Source: Victivallaceae bacterium (lineage in GTDB: Bacteria; Verrucomicrobiota; Lentisphaeria; Victivallales; Victivallaceae). Taken from it: a DNA stretch of 64,000 bases. The DNA lies in NCBI GenBank assembly GCA_028709805.1, contig JAQUTL010000005.1, positions 42,836-106,835 on the forward strand, given 5' to 3'. Positions 42,836 through 52,090 of the stretch are shown one piece after another; the first letter of the stretch is position 1, and each line of letters begins with the position of its first letter. The notes beneath the pieces are model-generated. The model saw only the letters and a program-made list of their open reading frames with translations, searched no databases and was not told where the DNA came from. The position numbers and the translations under genes were made by a program.

Positions 42836-42853
42836 TTTGTCGACCGGCTCCCC

Positions 42854-43429
42854 TTACTTCCTTTCGGCGCCGGCTTTTTCCGCCGCCTCATAAACTGCTC
42901 CGGCCAACTGGAAACAGCAGCGGCTGAAAGCTCTGGCGACCACGTCAGGCTCGCGATTGAGCGACTGCGCCCGGAATATTTCACTTCCGGCGCCGACGAT
43001 GCTGCCGGTTCCGTCGGCACGGCGCAGTTCAAGCACATATTCCACGCCGCAACGGGCTTCGGAGGTGTCCACATCAAACTCAAACAGGAAAATGGTTCCG
43101 CGGATTTTCAGCACCGGCGCACCGGGCGCCGACTCCGGCTGATTGCCGAACGCAATCGCCAGATAGCGGCTGACCATCATGTCCGGCGGCTGTACGAATT
43201 TGTTGTATTCGTCCACCAGTATCTCTCCGGAACCGGTTCGGAAACACATCCGCTGCCGCACCGCCGTGTTATTCTGAAACGGCCCGATTTCCACCTGCAC
43301 GTCCATTTTGTTCAGCGGCTCCGGGGTCTGCAGATCGTAATAACGGGTCTGGCGGTAGTCTCCAAGCGAACACCCGCCCAGCATGGCCGACAGCAGCAGC
43401 AGCGCCGCCGGGATTCCGGTTTTCTTCAT
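42854..43429 (-). CDS. PqiC/YmbA-like transport auxiliary lipoprotein
   Basis: 191 residues. Lipobox LGGC with Cys20, followed by a YYDL beta strand and the alternating strands and helices of the ABC-type transport auxiliary lipoprotein fold (VQVEIGPFQNNTAVRQRMCFRT ... EYNKFVQPPDMMVSRYLA). PqiC-like proteins link MCE/Mla-type lipid transporters to the outer membrane. No MCE gene lies in the window, so the partner is elsewhere or absent. Confidence in the exact family is moderate. Confidence 0.65.
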   Translation of the reverse strand: MKKTGIPAALLLLSAMLGGCSLGDYRQTRYYDLQTPEPLNKMDVQVEIGPFQNNTAVRQRMCFRTGSGEILVDEYNKFVQPPDMMVSRYLAIAFGNQPESAPGAPVLKIRGTIFLFEFDVDTSEARCGVEYVLELRRADGTGSIVGAGSEIFRAQSLNREPDVVARAFSRCCFQLAGAVYEAAEKAGAERK

Positions 43430-43477
43430 TTTATATTTGTCTCCGTTTTTCGGTTTTGTATTGCATGATTTTCCGGT

Positions 43478-44440
43478 TCAGTACAGATACGGCGTGACCG
43501 CCGCCGGTGTTTTTTGTTCTGCCGCATCGTATCCAACCTTAGCCGGGGCGGTATCTTTCTCCCTCGCCGCGGACTTGCCATTTTGCGGCCGGATGGCTTT
43601 CAGCTGCTCCGTTGTCAAAGGCGGTATCGGCGGCAGTTTTGTGTCAACCGGCGGTGTTTTTTCTGCCGCCGCCGCTGAGCTTCCGGCTCCGGCGGCTTTT
43701 ATCGCCTCCGGCGTCGGCAGTCTGAGCTTCTGTCCGGCATGCAGCGCGTTTGGCGACTTCAGCACATTCTTGTTGCATTCATAGATCACCAGGTAAAATT
43801 TTGAACTGCCGTAAAGTTTTTTAGCGATTTTTTGCAGGGTGTCGCCCGGACGCACCTCATAATCGGTGCTTCCGGCCGTTGTCGGCACCGCGGCGTCCGG
43901 CGTGTTCTCCACCGGCGGCGGTGCGGCTGCCGCCGGTGTGGCGGCGGCGCCCGGAAGCGGCTCCGCGATGAGGCGTTCAAACTCGCCGATCTGCCAGCGC
44001 AGTTCGCGGTTTTCATTCTGCAATTTGAGCAACTCCTGACGCACCGCCGAATTCCCGGCGTCGGCGAACTCGGAACTCCACTCGATATAGCATCTTTTCC
44101 GGGCGGCGGCGATCCAGCGGTCAACTTCTGCGGCGTTCGCGTTTTGCGAGTTTTTCTGATAAAGGCGGTATTCGGCAATGGCGTCAAGCGGACGGTTGAG
44201 CCGTTCATCGTAAAGATTGGCAAGCAGGAGATGGCCCTGCGCCGAATCCGGATTGCGGGAGAGGTAATGCTCAAGTTCGGCCAGCCCGACCGCCGGATCG
44301 GGATCGCTCAACGCCAGCCGGACTCTGGCAAATGAAGGTTTTTCGCTTTCGTTCCGGCAGCTCACCGCCAGCGAGATCGCCGCTATTGTTATCAACAGCG
44401 CCGCCAGCGAGCCGGCGATGATCCAGACTGTCGGCTTCAT
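43478..44440 (-). CDS. LysM-domain membrane protein with TPR-like and coiled-coil segments
   Basis: 320 residues. A membrane anchor (about residues 5-27) is followed by a TPR-like pair (DPAVGLAELEHYLSRNPDSAQGHLLLANLY), a short coiled coil, a Pro/Ala linker and a LysM domain (DYEVRPGDTLQKIAKKLYGSS ... LHAGQKLRLP, about 195-250). LysM binds the GlcNAc-X-GlcNAc backbone of peptidoglycan. The rest of the C-terminus is Pro/Lys-rich. Probably a periplasmic cell-wall-associated protein; coupled by ATGA to rsmE. Confidence 0.85.
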   Translation of the reverse strand: MKPTVWIIAGSLAALLITIAAISLAVSCRNESEKPSFARVRLALSDPDPAVGLAELEHYLSRNPDSAQGHLLLANLYDERLNRPLDAIAEYRLYQKNSQNANAAEVDRWIAAARKRCYIEWSSEFADAGNSAVRQELLKLQNENRELRWQIGEFERLIAEPLPGAAATPAAAAPPPVENTPDAAVPTTAGSTDYEVRPGDTLQKIAKKLYGSSKFYLVIYECNKNVLKSPNALHAGQKLRLPTPEAIKAAGAGSSAAAAEKTPPVDTKLPPIPPLTTEQLKAIRPQNGKSAAREKDTAPAKVGYDAAEQKTPAAVTPYLY

Positions 44441-45156
44441 TTCCGCCCTCCGCCGCTCCGGTTGAGATATTTCAGCAGCATAACGCCGCCGGCCGCCGCG
44501 GTTTCAAGCCGCAGAACGGTCGACGCAAAGTTCCACGGCATGAATCCGGCTGTCAGCATCGCCGCTTCCTCTTCGCCGGTAAAACCGCCTTCAGGACCGA
44601 TGAACAACGCGCAGTCGCCGTCCGCAACAGCGTTGAAACTCTCCGGGCGGTCATCCGGCTGCCGGACGGCGCCGAAACGAGCCGGCCAGCCGGAATGTCC
44701 GACTCTTTCGACCGCGTCGGCAAATTCCTCCGGCACGGCAATTTCCGGCGCAAAGGGATTGTGCGACTGCTTGCACCCCTCCATGACGATGGTCCGCCAG
44801 CGATTCAGCGCCGCGCCGTCCGGCGTCGCCACCGAGCGTGCGCAGTTGATGAGGTTCACCGATGCAGCGCCGGTTTCCGCCGCCTGTTTCAGCAGCAGAT
44901 CAAGCTCTTTGCGGCGCGGCGAGGCGCAGAATAAATGGACGCGGAACGCCGGAAAAGTGGCTGCGGCGCGGGATATTACGGTCAACTGCCGGTCGGCCGT
45001 CACTTCGGCTTCGGCGGTGACGCCGCGGCCGTTGATGAGGCCGACGCGGTCGCCGGGGCGGGCGCGCAATGTAACGAACAGATGCTCGGCCTCGTCGCGG
45101 TCAAGGGGCTGTTTTTCTCCGGGCGCTCCGGGATTGTCGGCAAAAAAGAAACGCAT
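44437..45156 (-). CDS. rsmE: 16S rRNA (uracil-1498-N3)-methyltransferase
   Basis: 239 residues; ATG at 45156 preferred over the GTG one codon earlier, which is too near the GGAG site. N-terminal PUA-like domain with HLFVTLRARPGD, then the SPOUT methyltransferase knot with FIGPEGGFTGEEE and STVLRLETAAAG, the SAM-binding loops. Modifies U1498 of 16S rRNA. Its ATG shares one base with the stop of the esterase gene and its stop overlaps the LysM gene, so the three are coupled. Confidence 0.93.
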   Translation of the reverse strand: MRFFFADNPGAPGEKQPLDRDEAEHLFVTLRARPGDRVGLINGRGVTAEAEVTADRQLTVISRAAATFPAFRVHLFCASPRRKELDLLLKQAAETGAASVNLINCARSVATPDGAALNRWRTIVMEGCKQSHNPFAPEIAVPEEFADAVERVGHSGWPARFGAVRQPDDRPESFNAVADGDCALFIGPEGGFTGEEEAAMLTAGFMPWNFASTVLRLETAAAGGVMLLKYLNRSGGGRK

Positions 45157-46331
45157 CACTTCTCCAGTTGGCGGTCGATAAATTCAGCGGTCATGCGCTC
45201 GTATTCCGGGTCGAAACTGTGGCCCATGGTCGGAACGTAACGGATGCGTTTTTCTCCGGTTATCCGGTTGTAGAATTTTGCCACGCTGAACGGCGTGCAG
45301 CCGACGTCCACCATCCCGGCCGAAGTCATGAACGGGATGGTTATCCGTTTTGCAAAGTTCGCTCCGGCGAAATACGGCAGACGGCTCATCAGCGAGTCGT
45401 CGCCTTCGCGGTGGGCGCGCTCAATGATTTTTGAATAGTCAGACGGCACGTTCAGCACCATTGCGGTCAGGTTGCGGTTGAGCGCCGCGAGCGCCACGCC
45501 CATTGCGCCGCCCTGGCTTGACCCCCAGTAAACCATGTGTTTGCGGTCGGCCTGCGGCAGCGCGGCGGCGTAGTCAAACGCCCGGTTGATGCCGAGGATG
45601 GCGCGGTAAAAAAAGAAGTATTCCAGTTTTGCGCTGTTCAAACTCCAGTACCCGCGCGACTCCGGGTAATGGCCGGCTATGAGTCGTTCGGCCTCGGCGC
45701 GGTCCGGCGGCAGCGGAAAAGGAAACACGTTCATCACCAGCGTGATGACGCGTTCGTTGTGTTTGTCCAGCGGTTTTAGATCGTTCGGACCGGCGCCGGG
45801 GACCGCGCAGTAGATCGGGTATGGTCCGTCGCCGTTTGGGATGGTGAGGAATCCGTATATTCTGGTGTTGCCGACGTTGGCGAAACTCACACGGTAGGCG
45901 GTGTATTGCCCGGTGGAATGCTCCGGGAGGTTTTCAAGCTGCGGATCAAGCGGTATGGCGGCGGCTTCGGCTATTGCGTTTTTCCAGAATTCGTCAAAAT
46001 CGGCCGGTTCGTCGACATAAGGAAGTATTTTTTTCGGCGATATGCCGACGCCGCAGGAGGCGGAGTTTGTTCCGTCGTCGGCTTTAATCATTACAAAGCC
46101 GGGGACTTTGCAGGGCACGGTGAATTTGTGTTCGCCTTGCGGCATGGTGAAATCCGCAAAATTCGCATAGTCGCCGGATATCGAAACGGTCACCGGCCGG
46201 TCGCATTTCAACTCTATCGCGGCGGTGTCGCCGATCTCATACAATGCATTGGTCCGGTCCGGAGCAAGCGTTATGGCTCCGGCGGCCGTTATTCCGCAGA
46301 GCGCCGTCATGATCATAAGTCCCGATTTCAT
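45156..46331 (-). CDS. secreted CE7-family acetyl esterase (acetyl-xylan esterase type)
   Basis: 391 residues from the ATG preceded by AAAGGGA; the open frame upstream has no start signal. A signal peptide (to about residue 20) and a beta-sandwich of ~100 residues precede an alpha/beta hydrolase domain. The nucleophile elbow is GSSQGG and the catalytic His is in MGHSFDPEY. This matches acetyl-xylan/cephalosporin-C deacetylases of CE7. It would remove acetyl groups from oligosaccharides, complementing the sialate O-acetylesterase near 60 kb. Confidence 0.82.
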   Translation of the reverse strand: MKSGLMIMTALCGITAAGAITLAPDRTNALYEIGDTAAIELKCDRPVTVSISGDYANFADFTMPQGEHKFTVPCKVPGFVMIKADDGTNSASCGVGISPKKILPYVDEPADFDEFWKNAIAEAAAIPLDPQLENLPEHSTGQYTAYRVSFANVGNTRIYGFLTIPNGDGPYPIYCAVPGAGPNDLKPLDKHNERVITLVMNVFPFPLPPDRAEAERLIAGHYPESRGYWSLNSAKLEYFFFYRAILGINRAFDYAAALPQADRKHMVYWGSSQGGAMGVALAALNRNLTAMVLNVPSDYSKIIERAHREGDDSLMSRLPYFAGANFAKRITIPFMTSAGMVDVGCTPFSVAKFYNRITGEKRIRYVPTMGHSFDPEYERMTAEFIDRQLEK

Positions 46332-46411
46332 TAATTTTTCCCTTTGCGTGAAACAATATGATGTAATATAACATTGGAGAAACAAAAAACAATAAAAATC
46401 AACAATTAAAT

Positions 46412-46440
46412 TTGTCAAAGCGGCAAAAAAGCTGTATCTT
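46412..46440 (+). promoter_or_regulatory. promoter of the pyrR-pyrB-pyrC operon
   Basis: TTGTCA (46412-46417), 17-bp spacer, TATCTT (46435-46440). Only ~17 nt separate the predicted start from GTG, too short for a pyr attenuator. Confidence 0.65.
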
Positions 46441-46463
46441 TAATAAAACGAAAGGGAGCAGCA

Positions 46464-47018
46464 GTGGAACGGGAAATTTTATTCGACGCGCAGGCGGTGG
46501 ACGACGCTATCGGCCGGGTCGCAGACGGGCTCATCTGCGAATTCCGCGAAAACGGCGGCAGGCCGGAGGATTTCGCGTTGGTCGGCATTCACAAGCAGGG
46601 AGTTCCGCTTTCGATTCGCATTGCTGAGGCGATCCGGAGCAAGTCCGGATACGAGCCGGTAATGGGGAAACTGGACATTTCGATGTATCGGGACGATATC
46701 GGCACCCGCAGCAATCTGCCGATTATCCGGCCGACTGAAATCGAGTTTGACGTCAACGGCTCCAATCTGGTGCTGGTGGATGACATCCTCTCCACCGGGC
46801 GCACCATCCGCGCCGCGCTCGACGCGGTGACCGACTACGGCCGGCCGAAGGTTATCCGGCTCGCCGTGCTGGTGGACCGCCACGCCAGCGAATTTCCGAT
46901 TCACTCGGACTATGCGGGAATCAACGTCAGAGTCGCTCCGGACATGAAGCTTATGGCCGAGTTTACTCCGGAGGATCCGGCGGACGTGGTTTGGCAGATG
47001 AAATGGCAGCATAAATAG
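46464..47018 (+). CDS. pyrR: PyrR bifunctional regulator / uracil phosphoribosyltransferase
   Basis: 184 residues; GTG start after AAAGGGAG. The PRPP-binding motif LVLVDDILSTGRTIRAALDA and the PyrR-specific LVDRHASEFPI and LDISMYRDD segments identify it. PyrR binds pyr mRNA in many bacteria and has weak uracil phosphoribosyltransferase activity. Here no PyrR-binding anti-antiterminator or attenuator is seen before pyrR or between pyrR and pyrB (34 bp), so regulation may occur elsewhere or by another mode. Confidence 0.92.
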   Translation: MEREILFDAQAVDDAIGRVADGLICEFRENGGRPEDFALVGIHKQGVPLSIRIAEAIRSKSGYEPVMGKLDISMYRDDIGTRSNLPIIRPTEIEFDVNGSNLVLVDDILSTGRTIRAALDAVTDYGRPKVIRLAVLVDRHASEFPIHSDYAGINVRVAPDMKLMAEFTPEDPADVVWQMKWQHK

Positions 47019-47052
47019 GCACACAGTTTTAGCACATATAGGGGTGGAATTG

Positions 47053-47985
47053 ATGGAAGTTAAGTGGACGCGTAAGGATCTGCTCAGCCTCTACGACCTG
47101 TCGGCGGAGGAGATCGTGTTCATTCTCGACACCGCCGAGGAGTTCAAAAAGGTTTCGGAACGCAATGTGAAGAAGGTGCCGGCGCTGCGCGGCAAGACGG
47201 TGGTGAATTTTTTTGTCGAACCCAGCACGCGAACCAGGGTTTCATTCGAGCTGGCCGAACAGCGGCTGTCGGCGGACATCATCAATGTGCAGGCTTCGAC
47301 TTCGAGTCTGCTCAAGGGAGAGACGCTGCTGGACACCATTAAGAATCTGGAAGCGCTTCAGGTGGATCTGTTTGTGATGCGGCATGCCGCTCCCGGCGCC
47401 CAGAATTTCATCGCGCAGAACACCCGGTGCGGCATTGTCAACGCCGGAGACGGCGCACACAGCCATCCGACTCAGGCGCTGCTGGACATGTTCACCATCC
47501 GGGAGAAAAAGGGACGCATCGCCGGACTGAAGGTGACGATCGTGGGCGACATTCTGCACAGCCGGGTGGCGCGCAGCAATATATGGGGGCTGCTCAAGTT
47601 GGGGGCGGAGGTCACGGTGGTTGGGCCGGCCACGCTGGTTCCGCACGAATTTGAGAGCATCGGCGTCCGGGTGACGCACAATTTGAAGGAGGCGGTGCGC
47701 GATGCTGACGTGGTCAACGTGCTGCGCATTCAGCATGAGCGGTTGAACGCCGCGTTTTTTCCGAGCGACGCCGAGTACGCCAGATTTTTCGGCATTACGC
47801 CGGAGGTGGTGGCAACGATGAAGCCGGACGCCATCATCATGCATCCGGGGCCGATCAACCGCGACGTGGAAATCAGTTCGCTGGTGGCGGACGGTCCGCG
47901 GTCGGTGATTCTTGAACAGGTAACCAACGGGCTCGCCGTGCGCATGGCGGTGCTCTTTTTAGTAGCGGGGTGCGTGAAAAAATGA
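47053..47985 (+). CDS. pyrB: aspartate carbamoyltransferase catalytic subunit
   Basis: 310 residues from the ATG; a GTG three codons upstream sits on the ribosome-binding site (AGGGGTGG). Condenses carbamoyl phosphate and aspartate. Motifs: VEPSTRTRVSFE (carbamoyl-phosphate loop), SSLLKGETLLDT, AGDGAHSHPTQALLDM, and HPGPINRDVE. Length is that of a catalytic chain; no pyrI regulatory subunit is adjacent. Its stop overlaps pyrC (ATGA), a coupling also seen where PyrB and PyrC form a complex. Confidence 0.96.
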   Translation: MEVKWTRKDLLSLYDLSAEEIVFILDTAEEFKKVSERNVKKVPALRGKTVVNFFVEPSTRTRVSFELAEQRLSADIINVQASTSSLLKGETLLDTIKNLEALQVDLFVMRHAAPGAQNFIAQNTRCGIVNAGDGAHSHPTQALLDMFTIREKKGRIAGLKVTIVGDILHSRVARSNIWGLLKLGAEVTVVGPATLVPHEFESIGVRVTHNLKEAVRDADVVNVLRIQHERLNAAFFPSDAEYARFFGITPEVVATMKPDAIIMHPGPINRDVEISSLVADGPRSVILEQVTNGLAVRMAVLFLVAGCVKK

Positions 47986-49283
47986 TCGAAGGAATAAACA
48001 ATTTCATTCTGCGCAACGCCAGGGTCATGGATCCTTACACCGGAGAGGACAATGTGCGCGACATCGGCGTGATGGACGGCATGCTGGTCGATCCGGAATG
48101 CGTGCTCAACCCGTTGACGGTCGATCTGGAAAATCTGGTGGCGGCGCCGGGATTCATCGACATGCACGTTCATCTCCGTCAGCCCGGCAACACCGCGGCG
48201 GAGACGATCGCCACCGGAACCATGGCTGCGGCCGCCGGCGGATTCACCGGAATTGTGCCGATGCCGAACACCAATCCGGCCTGCGACAGCGCGTCCACCA
48301 TCGAGTATCTGCGGCGTCACACTGCGGTGGACGGCGTGGTTCGGGTGTATCCGTGCGGCTGTCTGACCAAGGGGTTCGCCGGCGAGGAGATGGCGCCGAT
48401 CGGCAATCTCAAGACCGCCGGAGTTATGGCGCTGTCCGACGACGGCCGGTGCGTGCAGAATCACGATCTGATGCGGCATATTCTGGAATACGCCAAGTCC
48501 TTTGAGCTGCCGGTGCTGGATCATTGCGAGGACAATTCGCTGAAAGGCTCCGGAGTGGTTCACGAGGGGCAGCTGTCGATGCTGCTGGGAATGAACGGGA
48601 TACCGTCGTTGGCCGAGGAGCTGATGGTTGCGCGGGACGTTATGCTGGCCAGGCTGGTCGGCTGGAAGATACATATCCAGCATGTCAGCGCCAAGGAGAG
48701 CGTTGAGTTGATCCGCCGCGCCCGCGCCGCCGGGATCATGGTGACCGCGGAGGCGACGCCGCATCATATCGCCTTGACCGACGAGTTCATCCGCAAATAT
48801 GACACCAACTACAAGATGAATCCGCCGCTGCGGACCGAGGAGGACCGGCAGGAGGTCATCCGCGCTTTGGCCGACGGCACCATAACGGTGATCGCCACCG
48901 ACCACGCGCCGCACACCGCCACCAGCAAAATGGTGGAATTCGATGTGGCGCCTTTCGGCATTGTGGGGCTGGAGACCGCGCTGCCGATCTGTCTGACCGA
49001 ACTTTATCACGCCGGTCATCTCGGGTTGATGCAGCTGATCTCAAAGTTCACGGTGGGGCCGACCGATATTCTGGGAATCGGCAATCATTCGCTGACGGCC
49101 GGCAATCCGGCCGACATTACGATTTTCGATCCGGAAGCGGAGTATGTGATTGACAAGAACCGCTTCTACACCAAGTCGCGCAACACGCCGTTCCACGGCA
49201 TGCGGGTGAAGGGCATGGTGCGCGGGACCATGGTCTGCGGCCGGCTGGTTTACGATCAGCTGGCGGAACGCCGCGTCGAATAG
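47982..49283 (+). CDS. pyrC: dihydroorotase (type I)
   Basis: 433 residues from the ATG overlapping pyrB; an earlier in-frame codon at 47970 is inside pyrB. Cyclises carbamoyl aspartate. Metal-binding motif DMHVHLRQPG, GGFTGIVPMPNTNP, VLDHCED, HIQHVSAKESVE, ATPHHIALTDE and ATDHAPH, the last with the catalytic Asp. NTTP-like order and length are those of class I dihydroorotase, the type that pairs with PyrB. Confidence 0.95.
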   Translation: MIEGINNFILRNARVMDPYTGEDNVRDIGVMDGMLVDPECVLNPLTVDLENLVAAPGFIDMHVHLRQPGNTAAETIATGTMAAAAGGFTGIVPMPNTNPACDSASTIEYLRRHTAVDGVVRVYPCGCLTKGFAGEEMAPIGNLKTAGVMALSDDGRCVQNHDLMRHILEYAKSFELPVLDHCEDNSLKGSGVVHEGQLSMLLGMNGIPSLAEELMVARDVMLARLVGWKIHIQHVSAKESVELIRRARAAGIMVTAEATPHHIALTDEFIRKYDTNYKMNPPLRTEEDRQEVIRALADGTITVIATDHAPHTATSKMVEFDVAPFGIVGLETALPICLTELYHAGHLGLMQLISKFTVGPTDILGIGNHSLTAGNPADITIFDPEAEYVIDKNRFYTKSRNTPFHGMRVKGMVRGTMVCGRLVYDQLAERRVE

Positions 49284-49286
49284 CGA

Positions 49287-50333
49287 GTGTATAACAATCT
49301 TTACATCCATCTGCCGTTCTGCCGGAACAAGTGCGGCTACTGCGCATTTTATTCGGAGCCGGGGCGGACGGAGATGATCGACAGCTGTCTGGACCGGCTG
49401 GAAAAAGAGATTGCCGGGCTGGAAAACCCGGTTTCCACGGTTTATGTCGGCGGCGGGACTCCGACTCTGCTGAATCCGTTTCAGCTGGAACGATTGGGGC
49501 GGATGCTGCCGGCGGCGGCGGAGCGCTCGATTGAATCAAATCCGGAGACGATCACTCGGGAGAAGGCCGGAATCATGGCAGCGTACTTCAACCGGGTCAG
49601 CACCGGAGTGCAGAGCTTCGACGCCGGAACCCGGCGCGTCATCGGGCGCGACTGTTCGGATTATGCGATCGGTTTGGCGCTGGAACTGCTGGCGGCGCAG
49701 CCGTTCGATCATCGCAACATCGATCTGATCTACAATATTCATAATCAGACCGCGAAACAGTGGCGGCGCGATCTTGAGCTGGCGCTGGAGTGGCCGATCG
49801 ATCATCTGTCCTGTTACGCGCTTACGCTCAACGAGACCGGCGGCAATCCGGACGACCGGTTCGGTGAGCGCGAGGCTGAACTTTCCGCGGTTACACTGGA
49901 GGTGACCGGGCGGCTCTTGCCGCGCTATGAAATAAGCAATTATGCGAAACCCGGCTGCGGCTGCCGTCACAATCTTAATGTCTGGCGCGGCGACACTTAT
50001 TTGGGAATCGGCCCCTCGGCGGCGAGTTTCGACGGTACCGACCGGTTCCGGCAGGTTGCCGATATCGACCGCTGGCTGGCCGGCGAACCGCCGGAATACG
50101 ACCGGTTGCCGGCAGCGGCGCGCGAGCGCGAAATCTTTGTGTTCAATCTGCGGACGGTCGCCGGCTGGCGGCGGAGCGACTGGCCGGGAGACTGGCGCAC
50201 CGCCGTCGGATTGGCCGGAGAAAACGCCGGACTGCATCCGGAGTTCTGGGAAATTTCCGCGGACGCGATAAGGTTGACCGCGCTCGGTCTGGATTTCTGG
50301 GATATGGTTGCGGAAGAAGTGCTTGACGACTGA
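49287..50333 (+). CDS. hemW: HemW-like radical SAM protein
   Basis: 348 residues, GTG start 3 bp after the pyrC stop. The radical-SAM cluster motif CRNKCGYC is near the N-terminus. YVGGGTPTLL, ESNPETIT, RVSTGVQSFD and the C-terminal HNLNVWRGDTYLGIGPSAASF stretch match HemW, a heme chaperone long misannotated as oxygen-independent coproporphyrinogen oxidase. It lacks the extra N-terminal residues of true HemN. Slightly shorter than the usual ~380 residues. Cotranscription with pyr genes is likely from spacing, with no obvious functional link. Confidence 0.85.
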   Translation: MYNNLYIHLPFCRNKCGYCAFYSEPGRTEMIDSCLDRLEKEIAGLENPVSTVYVGGGTPTLLNPFQLERLGRMLPAAAERSIESNPETITREKAGIMAAYFNRVSTGVQSFDAGTRRVIGRDCSDYAIGLALELLAAQPFDHRNIDLIYNIHNQTAKQWRRDLELALEWPIDHLSCYALTLNETGGNPDDRFGEREAELSAVTLEVTGRLLPRYEISNYAKPGCGCRHNLNVWRGDTYLGIGPSAASFDGTDRFRQVADIDRWLAGEPPEYDRLPAAAREREIFVFNLRTVAGWRRSDWPGDWRTAVGLAGENAGLHPEFWEISADAIRLTALGLDFWDMVAEEVLDD

Positions 50334-50419
50334 TTTTTATTTTTTGTTTGATACAACTCTGTTATTTATTTCACGTTGTGCTATATTTTATTTTCAAAAA
50401 ATAAAGTGATGGGGGTGGT

Positions 50420-52090
50420 ATGCTGCTTTCCGATCGTCTTGCGTCGCTGTGGAGCGAACACCGGCGGGCCGTGGTATTCTGGGGATTCATGGTGCTGCTT
50501 TCGCTGAATCTCGGCAGTAACGAAATTGTGCGGCTGGATGTGCGGTTCGCATTGATGGTGCAGGAGATGGCGTTGCGGCCGATCGGCTGTTTCCCGTTGC
50601 TCAACGGTCAACCGTACTGTGATTATCTGTCGACGATGCCGTTTTTTTCCTATCTCGCCTCTTTCGGCGGGCGCTGGCTCAACTACTTTACACTGGATTT
50701 GCCCACGCTGCTGTTGAGTTCATACATCGCCTTGAAGGTGTTTGACATCGGCGAGGCGCTGCGTCGGAACGGCGGAGCATGTGCGGTGATGATGCTTCTG
50801 TTGTGTTATGAATATGTCAATCTTACGAGGACGATGAGTCTGGATATCGCGGTTGCGGCGTCATCGGCGGCGATTGCCGGCGAACTGCTGGCTCCTCATG
50901 GCGGCGCCGGAGGCAGACCGCGCCACTGGCTGATCGTGCTTGCACTGCTCTTTGCGTTCTCGGTGCGCGGCGCGATGGGGGTAATTATGGCCGGCAGTGT
51001 GCTCGGCGGCATCCTTTCGGCGAAGGCGGAATGGAAAATGCTGATCGGCTGGGCGGCGGGCGGCGCGTTGATTGCGGCGGCGTGCGCGGCGGCGCTGCTG
51101 GGGTGGATCATTCATACCGGCGGACGTGACCTGCTGGAGTGGGCGTGGGATTGGCAGGTGGCCAGCCGGTTCAATGAAAATAAAAGTCACATTTATTATT
51201 TTATTGATGCGGTGGGTTCGTATGCGCCATTGTATCCGCTGGCGCTGGCGGTGTTTGTGTTGTCGTGGCGGAAGATTTTTACTGGCGGCGGCGACCGGAC
51301 GGCGGTATTTCTGCGCTCATTTCTGCTCTGGTATCTTTTGCCGACGCTGGCGGTCAGCGTGCCGGGGTGCATGCATTTGCGCTATATTGCTCCGGCACTG
51401 CCGGGGCTGGCGTTGGCGGCCGGCTATGGAATGGCCGGAATCACCGATTTTCCGGGGGGAGGGGAGTTGAAGCGCGTGTTGGAAATATTTGCCCGTCTTG
51501 CAATTCCGGTCGTTTGCGCGGCGGTGGTCGCGGCCGGTGCGGTCTGGGTTGGATGGTTCGGTCAGGGGGCGGCGGCGTCCGGAGCGGCGTTGGCGGGGCT
51601 GGCGGTGTGGTGGTGGTGGCGCAAGGTGAAATGCGCTGACGGAGAAACGGCTTGGCTGAAAACGGTGTCAGGATTGGGGGTGTGCGGTGCGCTGCTTACG
51701 GTGGGTGTGTTGTCGCCGCTGGACTCGCTGATTGCCGGAAGCGGTGATTTTGTCCGGCGCTGCGAGGAGTTGCGTACCGGGGGCATTTGGCTGCTCAATA
51801 TCGGCGTCGATCACGACGATCTCAAATACGTCATCGGCGTCGAGCCGGAAAAGCGCGGCGGCATCCATTATCTGCTGGATAAACCGCTGCCGGACAAACT
51901 GGCGAAGATGTACCCGGTTGACGGCGGAACCGAACAGTTGAGCGGTCTGCCGGCCGGCGCTCTGGTGCTGGTCAGGCGCGACAACTGTGAAAAAGTGTTG
52001 GATTCGCCGTATGGTTCCGGCTGGCGCGAGGCGGCGTCCGGAAAGCTCGGACGGCGTGAATTTATCTTATTGTGCAGGGGAAAAAAATGA
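50420..52090 (+). CDS. GT-C-type membrane glycosyltransferase candidate (ArnT/PMT-like)
   Basis: 556 residues, about ten to twelve membrane segments. The first periplasmic loop (SNEIVRLDVRFALMVQEMALRPIGCFPLLNG) resembles the catalytic loop of ArnT/PMT proteins, which use lipid-linked sugars on the periplasmic side, although the acidic residue is placed as LDVRFA. A C-terminal soluble tail of ~110 residues follows. Substrate unknown; lipid A, glycan or protein are all possible. ATGA overlap with the lactonase-like lipoprotein gene suggests a joint role. Confidence 0.65.
   Translation: MLLSDRLASLWSEHRRAVVFWGFMVLLSLNLGSNEIVRLDVRFALMVQEMALRPIGCFPLLNGQPYCDYLSTMPFFSYLASFGGRWLNYFTLDLPTLLLSSYIALKVFDIGEALRRNGGACAVMMLLLCYEYVNLTRTMSLDIAVAASSAAIAGELLAPHGGAGGRPRHWLIVLALLFAFSVRGAMGVIMAGSVLGGILSAKAEWKMLIGWAAGGALIAAACAAALLGWIIHTGGRDLLEWAWDWQVASRFNENKSHIYYFIDAVGSYAPLYPLALAVFVLSWRKIFTGGGDRTAVFLRSFLLWYLLPTLAVSVPGCMHLRYIAPALPGLALAAGYGMAGITDFPGGGELKRVLEIFARLAIPVVCAAVVAAGAVWVGWFGQGAAASGAALAGLAVWWWWRKVKCADGETAWLKTVSGLGVCGALLTVGVLSPLDSLIAGSGDFVRRCEELRTGGIWLLNIGVDHDDLKYVIGVEPEKRGGIHYLLDKPLPDKLAKMYPVDGGTEQLSGLPAGALVLVRRDNCEKVLDSPYGSGWREAASGKLGRREFILLCRGKK

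Noticed and set aside
46441..46463. pyr attenuator/PyrR-binding loop in the leader
   Set aside because: The leader is too short and lacks the conserved loop sequence.
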